In this document: piece by piece, positions 27,463 through 34,915 of the stretch
Position numbering within the stretch: the first letter of the stretch is position 1
How the letters are laid out: every line of letters begins with the position of its first letter
Assembly (NCBI GenBank): GCA_902581045.1
Contig: CACHMU010000003.1
Coordinates: forward strand, 1 to 64,000
DNA: 64,000 nucleotides
Direction: 5' to 3'
Origin: an uncultured Fidelibacterota bacterium
GTDB lineage: Bacteria; Fidelibacterota; Marinisomatia; Marinisomatales; TCS55
Notes under the pieces: model-generated
The model's database searches: none
What the model saw: the letters and a program-made list of their open reading frames with translations, nothing else
What the model was told of the DNA's origin: nothing
Translations under genes and position numbers: made by a program

Positions 27463-28277
27463 TATTTTTTCTTTTTATTAACAAACCTTCCAACGGCTAA
27501 AGCAACTTTGTCATAACTTTGTGCAACCATACTACCCGGTGAATATTCGTGTATAGATTGACGGCTACTGTGTGACTTAGCTATGATATTAGAATATGGT
27601 ATAGTAGCATTAAAAACCCCAGAAGAAAACTTATCATCTGCAACCTTCTTCATCTCTCTTGACTGTGCGGAATTATTTACATATTTTGTTAATAGAATAG
27701 GCAGTGGTTTTATGCGTGGATTAAGTTTCTTTACATCATCAATTATTTTTTTGATAACTACTCGCGCATCCAAGGACCATTGATCTTCCGCACTTAATAT
27801 ATACCAATACCAATTACTTAGGAGTAAAGCATTTAATGTAAGCACGGATGCCTTTTGAGGGGGGGTGTCAAAAATAATATAATCAAATTGAGATTTAAGT
27901 TTTCTACTAAAAAAATGAATGAAAAGTCTAAAAATATTTGTATCTAATAATGATTTCATTTCAACTTCAGTACTATCCAACATAAGGGTAGATGCTAAAA
28001 GCTTGATATTGGGGTTTCTTGTAGAAACTATATAGTCAGATGCACTATCTCCAGATGATTTCAATAAATTAGTAATGTTTTTTCCGTTTTCGACAACATC
28101 TCTATTGTAGTTTTTCGCAAGTGTTGATGAAGAGTTTGCCTGAGCATCAAGATCACAAACAAGAACATTTTTCCGTTTATTAGCAAGACTCCATGCAAAA
28201 TTTATTGCCGTTGTTGATCTGCCAACACCACCTTTATTGCAAACGATAGTAATTATTTGTGTTTTTTGTTTGGCCAT
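27462..28277 (-). CDS. ParA/MinD-like ATPase with an altered P-loop
   Basis: The 271 aa protein is a deviant-Walker ATPase: NKGGVGRSTTAINFAWSLA near residue 14, switch region DLDAQANSSST, Walker B FDYIIFDTPPQKA, and C-terminal LTKYVNNSAQSREM. The signature Lys of KGG is present but the canonical P-loop Lys is Arg (codon AGA), which is unusual and may impair hydrolysis. Relatives position plasmids, chemoreceptors, cellulose synthases or Tad pili (CpaE). There is no ParB gene next to it. It sits between a pseudopilin-like gene and the PilN-like gene, so a role in placing or gating that envelope complex is more likely than DNA segregation. Confidence 0.82.
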   Translation of the reverse strand: MAKQKTQIITIVCNKGGVGRSTTAINFAWSLANKRKNVLVCDLDAQANSSSTLAKNYNRDVVENGKNITNLLKSSGDSASDYIVSTRNPNIKLLASTLMLDSTEVEMKSLLDTNIFRLFIHFFSRKLKSQFDYIIFDTPPQKASVLTLNALLLSNWYWYILSAEDQWSLDARVVIKKIIDDVKKLNPRIKPLPILLTKYVNNSAQSREMKKVADDKFSSGVFNATIPYSNIIAKSHSSRQSIHEYSPGSMVAQSYDKVALAVGRFVNKKKK

Positions 28278-28293
28278 TTGCTTTTTTTATAAC

Positions 28294-29043
28294 TCACTTA
28301 ATAATTGACACACCCTCAGATGTAGCTTCTAAACCATCTTTTGATGTAGAGAGTTTAGTGTTTAATCTTAAATCATTTCCTATTTCATATCTATTATTAT
28401 CATCTCCCCCATCCCACTTCATTTTTTCTTTGAAAAATCGGCTCTCTAAAAATACACTAATTTCATATGAGTTTGTTGTATTTAAGGACTTATAGGCAAT
28501 AACACATTCTATGGGTATTCCATTATTGTCAAATTGGCTTTGCTTAGTCTTAAGAGTATCATTATTTATTAAACTATTTCCATTCTCCCAGTTATCAAGA
28601 TTCTGTTTCCTTTGATTATTAGCTTGTGGCAAACTTTGTATTTCAGGTTTATTGGCATTTAGAAGCGAATGATATAATTTATTTTTTACATTTGTAACGT
28701 AAGTATTTAAATCAAAGTTTATTATAGTACTATAAATATGTTCAGCAGTTTTCAATGATTTATAATAATAGTAATTAAACGGTAGTGTCACGCTTGTATA
28801 TGCGGGGTCTCTAAATATATTCGTTAATAATTTCTCATTATATAGAAGTTCACTGATATTATTGTTTATTCCAGATTTAGGGTATTCACCATTAACTGTA
28901 TAATAAAACTGTATTGATTTTGATAAAGCACGGGCATTAAATATTCTTAATTGATCTCTTGATGCTTTCATAGCTTCAATGCTTACAGTGGACATGAAAA
29001 GTATTAATGAAAAGAAAATAACAAATTTTGTAAAATATTTCAT
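28294..29043 (-). CDS. Exported pseudopilin-like (GspG-like) protein
   Basis: The 249 aa protein has an N-terminal hydrophobic segment ending SIEA, perhaps a signal peptide or anchor. No type III prepilin G/E cleavage site is obvious. The body resembles type II secretion pseudopilins: ARALSKSIQFYYTVNGEYPKSG, then LTNIFRDPAYTSVTLPFNYYYYKS. The late part SRFFKEKMKWDGGDDNNRYEIGNDL recalls the C-terminal calcium-site region of GspG. It lies 16 bases upstream of the ParA-like gene. The role is unknown; the context suggests an extracytoplasmic component of the same complex. Confidence 0.6.
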   Translation of the reverse strand: MKYFTKFVIFFSLILFMSTVSIEAMKASRDQLRIFNARALSKSIQFYYTVNGEYPKSGINNNISELLYNEKLLTNIFRDPAYTSVTLPFNYYYYKSLKTAEHIYSTIINFDLNTYVTNVKNKLYHSLLNANKPEIQSLPQANNQRKQNLDNWENGNSLINNDTLKTKQSQFDNNGIPIECVIAYKSLNTTNSYEISVFLESRFFKEKMKWDGGDDNNRYEIGNDLRLNTKLSTSKDGLEATSEGVSIIK

Positions 29044-29063
29044 TAATAAGTAATCATGGTTTT

Positions 29064-29468
29064 TTATTGGATAATTTCTATCGAGCTTATTATGTTTTGA
29101 GTAAAATCATAACCAATGATAAATATTAAAAGTAAGGACAATACAATTAACAAAGTAAATGACTGCTTAAATATATCAGTAGAATTAATATTTAAATCAA
29201 CGGGAGCATCGGTATCTAAAGCTTGTGATGCAGTAGATTTTAGATTTTTAGGTTTAAGTATAGTGTCATAATCTGGCTTAACAGTCTTTTTGTTGGTGTC
29301 TCCAACTTCAGCAGGCTTCTTTATCATGCCATGTATATATAAATCACAAATTTTACATTCAGTATCATTGATAGTTAAACGCTCATTACAATTAGAACAA
29401 ATATAAGTGTTAGAGAATGGGTAGGCTGGGTCGCGAGGGTCAGATAGTCTATGAACGAGGTTTTTCAT
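29064..29468 (-). CDS. Zinc-ribbon protein with a C-terminal membrane helix
   Basis: The 134 aa protein has two CxxC pairs (CSNC at 24-27, CKIC at 38-41), forming a short zinc ribbon. A polar linker follows, then one membrane helix near 98-120 (FTLLIVLSLLLIFIIGY). This would put the zinc ribbon in the cytoplasm with a tail anchor. It is the first gene of the minus-strand pilus-like operon, 20 bases upstream of the pseudopilin-like gene. I recognise no named family. Confidence 0.6.
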   Translation of the reverse strand: MKNLVHRLSDPRDPAYPFSNTYICSNCNERLTINDTECKICDLYIHGMIKKPAEVGDTNKKTVKPDYDTILKPKNLKSTASQALDTDAPVDLNINSTDIFKQSFTLLIVLSLLLIFIIGYDFTQNIISSIEIIQ

Positions 29469-29884
29469 ATTAAAAATTACAAATAATTATTCAGATGGAT
29501 ATAAAAAAATTAAGAATGAATAACTACACTGACTAAGTATGAACAGTAAAACATAAATCGTAATGGGATATATATTTTATTAGTCACAACTAAAAAAAGA
29601 GTAAAAAATAATAATAGAAATATTTAAGGCTAATACTTAATTATAAGATGACCAAAATTAAATCAATATTTTATTTTATATAAAATATAGTTACGTCGGT
29701 AGAATTAAAAATATATATTAAAATCTCACGTTAATACTTAATTAGAACGTAAATAAATACCTGATTATTATGTATAATTAAAGCAATTAAGTGTTAAAAC
29801 TGCATTATTTGAATAAAAAGTGCAAATAATTAAGAAAATACTATTATTTTAATTGGTACAATTAATTATAAAAGGAGAAAAGAT
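29469..29884. other. AT-rich intergenic region between divergent genes
   Basis: This stretch of 416 bases between the minus-strand zinc-ribbon gene and the plus-strand ArsC-like gene holds no ORF of note and should contain both promoters. It is visibly A-rich on the plus strand. A 13-base direct repeat TAATACTTAATTA occurs at 29631-29643 and 29732-29744. No tRNA or clear stable RNA structure was seen. Confidence 0.6.
29871..29877 (+). promoter_or_regulatory. Ribosome binding site deciding the selenoprotein start
   Basis: AAAGGAG lies seven bases before the ATG at 29885. This is a good Shine-Dalgarno and marks translation starting upstream of the in-frame TGA, not at the TTG at 29939 used by the ORF track. 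Confidence 0.75.
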
Positions 29885-30232
29885 ATGGATAAATATATTA
29901 TTTATCATAATTCGAGATGAGGTAAAAGTAGATCTGCTTTGCAGTTGCTGCGTGACAGCAATATTGAACCTCAAATAATAGAGTATATTAAAAATCCTCC
30001 GTCAATAGTCGAATTAAAAAGGATTTCTAGATTATTAGGGCTAGATCCATCGGAATGGATACGTAAAACGGAAAAAGACTATAAAAATAATAATCTAAAG
30101 GACATAAAAGATAGTGAGAAAATATTTTCTTTAATGAGTAAATACCCAAAATTGATTGAAAGACCAATTGTTATATATAATGAACAGGCAGTGATTGGCA
30201 GACCCCCTGAAAATGTATTAGAATTGAAATAA
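29885..30232 (+). CDS. ArsC/YfgD-like thioredoxin-fold reductase, probable selenoprotein (TGA = Sec)
   Basis: Read from the ATG at 29885, the frame gives MDKYIIYHNSR, a TGA at 29918-29920, then GKSRSALQLLRDSNIEP and continues open to 30232. ArsC/Spx-family reductases have IYHNPRC-SKSR at this place, so the TGA falls exactly on the catalytic Cys. The rest is a normal ArsC-like protein ending LIERPIVIYNEQAVIGRPPENV, 115 residues in all. A Shine-Dalgarno precedes the ATG and a SECIS-like hairpin follows the TGA. It is thus read as selenocysteine and the protein as a Sec-based arsenate-reductase-like oxidoreductase. Its substrate is unknown. A pseudogene with a nonsense mutation is the alternative; the sel genes are not in this window. 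Confidence 0.82.
29918..29962 (+). promoter_or_regulatory. Bacterial SECIS-like element after in-frame TGA
   Basis: After the TGA (29918-29920) the coding sequence can form a hairpin: TTGCTG (29945-29950), loop CGTGA (29951-29955), CAGCAA (29956-29961), extendable by one G-U pair. The loop starts 31 bases after the TGA, within the 16-37 range given for bacterial SECIS elements, and has a G in its first two positions as that consensus asks. SelB would bind here to deliver Sec-tRNA. Confidence 0.65.
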
Positions 30233-30886
30233 AATATTTTTTACTTACCTTAATAGATAAAGTATTAATAATATAACGCTCGTCGATAATTATCGGTAAT
30301 AATTAATAAATATATGTAAATTATACATAATATATTAAGTTACATCAAGTTTTAAAATGGTCTCACGCTCACCACTTTTATTATATTTTAAAGTTTTCTC
30401 TACACTATTTTTATGTATTAATTAGTAATTCCATATAATTAATATTTTTTATAATCTTCAATTATTATCAAATATTTCATGTTTCGATTAATATTTTAAC
30501 AATATTTTTATTTATCATTCTTTTTTGATCATTTTTTAATCAAAATCTTTTAAATAATATTTATTTTCAATTTAATTGGGCTCATTTTCTTATTTTAATT
30601 CTACTATTAATTCATCATTACTTGGCATATTGTGATACTATCCGTTTGTATTATTTAATTAATCATATTTCATGGTTATTTTTTATCTTATTTTGATATA
30701 AATAACTCTATAATATTATTTTTTATAATATTATTTATTTTAATTTTTGGTTTTATATATTTTATTCACTGTATTTTCATTTCAATATATTTTTATTTAT
30801 ATTACTTTATTCCGATAAATAACTTGATGATATACTATATATTATCCGAAATTCCGAATAGTAGTAATTAGTTAATCCTTGTTTTT
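30233..30886. other. Long, extremely AT-rich, T-rich non-coding region
   Basis: This stretch of 654 bases carries no credible ORF on either strand. It is unusually AT-rich even for this genome and T-rich on the plus strand, whereas the region left of the ArsC-like gene is A-rich. It includes a 12-base palindrome CGATAATTATCG at 30284-30295 and a doubled TATAATATTATTT near 30709-30735. I see no tRNA, CRISPR or DnaA box. It may hold the promoter for the next gene, an unannotated RNA, or mark an insertion scar. Confidence 0.5.
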
Positions 30887-31822
30887 ATGCCTGATATAGA
30901 TATATATAAAACCATAATTCAAATTGTTGATACTGACAACATTAATGATTCGACATCAAATAGATCATTAATAAAATTTCTTTTACCAATTGATTCAGCA
31001 TTTGGTTATTATACTGGTAATAAGGCTGAGTTCTATGACCCCCAGGAGGACCAAATATTTTATAGAAATTTTAAAGTTGAAGATGAAGAATCACGTTTGA
31101 ATTCAATTAATTATATTAATGGTAGAATAGATTATTATAATAGACACTGCGATGAGCAAATAAATAAGGGCGTATTATCAAGAAACGAATTTAGTAAAAT
31201 ACCCCACGTTTATCATTGGGCTGTTAAACTCCGACTTGTTAACCCAATAGTTCAGTCTACTACTGATTTTATGTTACGTAATAACATCGCTTTCGTACGC
31301 ATTGTAGATGATGAATATATATACAAATGTGCTCGACATCTTTCAACTGATGTTTTTATTCCACGTTTTAATAAAATGATTTACGATTATTTGATTTCGT
31401 TAACTAAAGGTAAAACTTTAGTTGTCCAAAATACTTTTTATAATCCTATATTAGAATTTGAGGACTGGTTTATGTCATCAGGGTTAGATATTGACAAAAC
31501 ACCTAGTTTGTTAAAAGGATTAAAGGGTGTAAAAAAATCTATATCACCTGTCATTTTAGATGTTGATACTAAAACTACATCTATTAATATGAAACCAACT
31601 GTTAAAGCAAATCCTGATTACAAAAAGTGGTATCAAAGTCCTATTGAAGCTAAAATAGTAAACTTGATAGAGAATGATTCCCTTGATACTTTTGTTGATG
31701 ATTGTCGATTTAAGAATGTTAATAAAATCAACATTAAGAAATTATCTGAGAAGCTAAACTGTAGTGATAAAACCGCGAAAAAAATGCTTCAGTTACATGC
31801 TCCATATATTTTAGAACTATAA
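30887..31822 (+). CDS. Hypothetical protein with possible C-terminal helix-turn-helix
   Basis: The 311 aa protein is not recognised. It has no signal peptide or membrane helix. It is rich in Asp, Asn, Tyr and Lys. The last 40 residues (INIKKLSEKLNCSDKTAKKMLQLHAPYIL) read like a helix-turn-helix, which would make it DNA-binding. Phage or plasmid replication or regulatory proteins can look like this, but I have no specific match. It follows the T-rich non-coding region and is three bases upstream of the asparaginase-like gene, so both are probably one transcript. No Shine-Dalgarno is evident at the ATG. Confidence 0.6.
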   Translation: MPDIDIYKTIIQIVDTDNINDSTSNRSLIKFLLPIDSAFGYYTGNKAEFYDPQEDQIFYRNFKVEDEESRLNSINYINGRIDYYNRHCDEQINKGVLSRNEFSKIPHVYHWAVKLRLVNPIVQSTTDFMLRNNIAFVRIVDDEYIYKCARHLSTDVFIPRFNKMIYDYLISLTKGKTLVVQNTFYNPILEFEDWFMSSGLDIDKTPSLLKGLKGVKKSISPVILDVDTKTTSINMKPTVKANPDYKKWYQSPIEAKIVNLIENDSLDTFVDDCRFKNVNKINIKKLSEKLNCSDKTAKKMLQLHAPYILEL

Positions 31823-31825
31823 ATC

Positions 31826-32311
31826 ATGAAAGTACAGATTTTTGTTACCGGGGGTACATTCGATAAAGAATATAATGAGATTTCAGGTGAGCTAAAATTC
31901 AATAATACTCACCTTGAAGAAATATTAGAATTAGGTAGATCACAAGTTAATACTTCTATTAAAACATTAATGATGAAGGATAGCCTTGAGATGACCGATA
32001 AAGATCGATCACTGATTTTGAGTGAATGTAAAAAGTCAGATGTTGATCAGGTAATTATAACACATGGAACTGACACAATGGTCGAAACCGCAAAATTTAT
32101 TGCTAAAGAAAAGTTAAATAAAACTGTAGTTTTAACAGGTGCAATGATACCAATCAATTTTGGCAGCTCTGATGGATTGTTTAATCTTGGTAGTGCACTA
32201 GGTTTTGTTCAAAGCTTGCAATATGGAGTGTATATTGCAATGCATGGTAGATGTTTTTCTTACAATAAGGTTAAAAAAAATCTACAATCAGGTATATTTG
32301 AATTAATATAG
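31826..32311 (+). CDS. Single-domain asparaginase-like protein
   Basis: The 161 aa protein corresponds to the N-terminal domain of bacterial L-asparaginases. It has IFVTGGTFDKEYNE (nucleophile Thr) and VIITHGTDTMVETAKFI (Thr-Asp pair), plus KTVVLTGAMIP. Full enzymes are about 330 aa with a second domain that completes the active site. Short one-domain homologues exist in many bacteria, so this need not be a truncation. Its activity is uncertain. It is coupled to the preceding hypothetical gene (3-base gap) and convergent with the M24 gene. Confidence 0.82.
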   Translation: MKVQIFVTGGTFDKEYNEISGELKFNNTHLEEILELGRSQVNTSIKTLMMKDSLEMTDKDRSLILSECKKSDVDQVIITHGTDTMVETAKFIAKEKLNKTVVLTGAMIPINFGSSDGLFNLGSALGFVQSLQYGVYIAMHGRCFSYNKVKKNLQSGIFELI

Positions 32312-32317
32312 TTTTAC

Positions 32318-33682
32318 TCATTTATCCCAATCGATTTCAATCATTTCCGTTTGACGGGGATCAATATATTCACACACTTTTCCATCGAAAAATGCATCTT
32401 CTTCTAACATTATTGCTACTTCTTTTTCCCATTCATCTATAAAAATTTTTGCATTGAGTTCTATTGAGTAAGCAGTATTTGCAAAAAGGGGATAGTCACC
32501 ATTTACAGGTACCCCATTTTGTTTGTCCCACATTCCAATGGTTGGGCCAGATCCATGACCATAATATCCAATTGGATGTGTATAAATTTGGGGTTTTATA
32601 CCCTCATCCTTAGCTTGCTTAATAGATGATTTTAGCATTTCATTTCCTGTACGGCCAACTTTGAATTGATCTGTCAAAATATCTTGCAAACGATTACCTG
32701 TTTTTAATGCAGTAACTAAGTAATCAGGAGTTTTAGATTCATTTGGCATTAATACATATGCATGTTGTTGTGTATCAGTATTTAAGCCAAGATATGTAAT
32801 CCCAAAATCAACATGTAAAAGATCTCCAGGGAGAATTACATTATCCGGTTTAGATTTTGAAAAAGATGATAAAAAATCAAATTTGTTGTTATCATTCCGT
32901 TGAATATCAACAGACGGATGAAACCACGTTACAAGATTAAGATCACGAATTCTTTCACGAAACCACCAGACTAAATCATCTGTAGTAGTAACCCCTGGCT
33001 CAATAACATTAGACGAAAATCCTTCTTTAATTATTTTGTGCGCAATATTGCATATGTTTGGATATAATTCCATTTCCATATCACTTCGAGTTTCAAGCCA
33101 CCCAATTGCAACTTTTTCTGCACTAACCACACGATTTTTATATTTATTAGGTAGTGATTTTAAAAACAGTTCGTTTTCTACTGCTGTTAACCCATCTGCT
33201 TGAGCAAAATATTGACTTTTATTTATTCCAATTTTATCAGGATTTTTATCAATAATTAGATCAGCAAGAGCACGATATTGATTTGGTTGTTTTTCTGGAT
33301 CCCATGACTTTTTGAAAACCTCACCAACGTCGTACCTAGCAATTGCATAAGTTTCAAGAGGCATACTGTTACCTGGGTCAAAGATAACTAAAACCGTTCT
33401 TCTTCTTGCATTAAGCCAAGTTGCTGGTAACATAGTTCGAATAACTGGATCCTCATTATATTCTCTGGCTATAATAACCCACATATCTAGTTTGTTACGT
33501 TTCATAATCTCGGGCAAAACACTTGTAAATCGATCTTTCAATAATTTATTTCTAACCTCAGCTCTTTCTCTCATTGGTAATATTTGATTTTTTAAGGCAT
33601 CTTGTTTGGTATCCAGCTTTCCGCATGCATTTGAAATAAAAATAATAATTATTGATCCGAATAGCTTTAGTAGTTGTTTCAT
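32318..33682 (-). CDS. M24 metallopeptidase lipoprotein (Xaa-Pro aminopeptidase-like)
   Basis: The protein of 454 aa is an M24 (pita-bread) metallopeptidase. The metal ligands are visible: Asp in LLHVDFG and Asp in LNTDTQQ eleven residues on, His in THPIGYYGHGSGP, Glu in YSIELNAK and Glu in VAIMLEED. The ORF track begins at 33862 and would overlap the divergent gene. The ATG at 33682 has GGAG four bases upstream and gives a lipoprotein signal (MKQLLKLFGSIIIIFISNAC), so it is chosen. It is therefore anchored in the envelope and may cut peptides with proline at position 2. Confidence 0.88.
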   Translation of the reverse strand: MKQLLKLFGSIIIIFISNACGKLDTKQDALKNQILPMRERAEVRNKLLKDRFTSVLPEIMKRNKLDMWVIIAREYNEDPVIRTMLPATWLNARRRTVLVIFDPGNSMPLETYAIARYDVGEVFKKSWDPEKQPNQYRALADLIIDKNPDKIGINKSQYFAQADGLTAVENELFLKSLPNKYKNRVVSAEKVAIGWLETRSDMEMELYPNICNIAHKIIKEGFSSNVIEPGVTTTDDLVWWFRERIRDLNLVTWFHPSVDIQRNDNNKFDFLSSFSKSKPDNVILPGDLLHVDFGITYLGLNTDTQQHAYVLMPNESKTPDYLVTALKTGNRLQDILTDQFKVGRTGNEMLKSSIKQAKDEGIKPQIYTHPIGYYGHGSGPTIGMWDKQNGVPVNGDYPLFANTAYSIELNAKIFIDEWEKEVAIMLEEDAFFDGKVCEYIDPRQTEMIEIDWDK

Positions 33683-33794
33683 AACACTCCGTTTTATAAT
33701 ATTTTTTTTGTTAATTTGTTGGAAGTTAAGTTTGTGAATAGATATAATAAATAAAAAGAAATTATAACTATTTAGAAAGAAGAAAAGGACATCA

Positions 33795-34898
33795 ATGTAT
33801 TTTATTTGTTCAGACTGTAAAAAAGAATTAGAAGAATTATCTCGACCATTAGGACTTTGCAAATGTGGTAAACCTCTTGAGGTACATTATTTATGGGAAA
33901 ATCAGGCGCGTAGCATCGATATTAATGATAATGAAAAAACACTATGGAGATATAAAACTGTTCTTCCTGAAGTAAATAATTTTATAAGTCTTGGCGAAGG
34001 ACATACTCCTTTAATACCTATTGGAGAGAATCTTTTTTTAAAAGATGAAACGGTAAATCCAACAGGTTCTTTCAAAGATAGAGGGATGGCTCTTGCAATC
34101 ACGATGGCAAAAGTTCAAGGTGTGCAGCAAATTTGTTTACCTTCTGCAGGAAATGCTGGTATATCTGCTAGTGCATATTGCAAAGAAGCTGATATTGAAT
34201 GTCATGTATTTCTACCGGAAACGATACCTGATGAATTCAAAAAAGAAACTGAAAAATTTGATGCTAAGCTGACTTTAGCTGGGCAAACTATTTCAGATGC
34301 CGCAAAGGAAATGTTGAAAAATAAAGAAGATAATTGGTTCGATATTTCAACATTAAAAGAACCTTTTAGGGTTGAGGGTAAAAAAACATTAGGATATGAA
34401 ATAGCCGAGCAATTGGGTTGGAAATTTCCAGATGTAATTATTTATGAAACTGGGGGCGGAACGGGTCTAATTGGTATGTGGAAAGCATTTTTGGAAATGA
34501 AAAGCTTAGGTTGGGTAAAAGGAAAACTTCCAAGAATGGTTGCCGCACAATCAGATGGATGTGCGCCTGTAGTGAAAGCATTTCAAAATTTAGAGAAAAC
34601 GACAAAATTTTGGGATAATAGTTCTACTATTGCATTAGGCTTAAACGTGCCAGGACCTCTAGGTGGATCATGGATTTTAGACGTATTGTATAATAGTAAT
34701 GGGATAGCATTAAGCGTGCCGGAATCAGAACTTTCAGATTTAACAACAATGTTCAATGAATTAACAAATCTTAATGCAAGTGCAGAAGCTGGTGTAGTGT
34801 GGGGTGCATATTATTCACTAATTAATCGAAATTGGATACACCCTAAAGAATCTGTAGTATTATTTGCAACAGGCATAGAACGTTGTAAATTCAAGTAA
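33795..34898 (+). CDS. thrC: Threonine synthase family PLP-dependent enzyme
   Basis: The 367 aa protein begins with a short zinc-ribbon-like segment (CSDC and CKCG) followed by the PLP fold. The PLP lysine is in NPTGSFKDRGMALAI, with LPSAGNAGISASAYC and the phosphate-binding ETGGGTGLIGMWKAF. This arrangement is typical of short threonine synthases that turn O-phosphohomoserine into threonine. Related dehydratases or cysteate-type synthases share the motifs, so the exact substrate is open. AAAGGA stands before the ATG at 33795. It is divergent from the M24 gene. Confidence 0.82.
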   Translation: MYFICSDCKKELEELSRPLGLCKCGKPLEVHYLWENQARSIDINDNEKTLWRYKTVLPEVNNFISLGEGHTPLIPIGENLFLKDETVNPTGSFKDRGMALAITMAKVQGVQQICLPSAGNAGISASAYCKEADIECHVFLPETIPDEFKKETEKFDAKLTLAGQTISDAAKEMLKNKEDNWFDISTLKEPFRVEGKKTLGYEIAEQLGWKFPDVIIYETGGGTGLIGMWKAFLEMKSLGWVKGKLPRMVAAQSDGCAPVVKAFQNLEKTTKFWDNSSTIALGLNVPGPLGGSWILDVLYNSNGIALSVPESELSDLTTMFNELTNLNASAEAGVVWGAYYSLINRNWIHPKESVVLFATGIERCKFK

Positions 34899-34915
34899 TT
34901 TTATAAACTCACTTT

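Noticed and set aside
27462-28277. Plasmid or chromosome partition locus
   Set aside because: No ParB partner or parS-like repeats; the neighbours are envelope proteins.
29939-30232. ORF track start TTG for the ArsC-like gene
   Set aside because: It omits the active site; a Shine-Dalgarno and ATG lie upstream in the same frame, separated only by the TGA.
29469-30886. Possible replication origin
   Set aside because: Divergent genes, AT-rich DNA and a ParA-like gene are suggestive, but no DnaA boxes, dnaA, dnaN or parB were seen.
33683-33862. 60-residue upstream extension of the M24 gene
   Set aside because: It would hide the lipoprotein signal and overlap the divergent threonine synthase gene; GGAG precedes ATG 33682.
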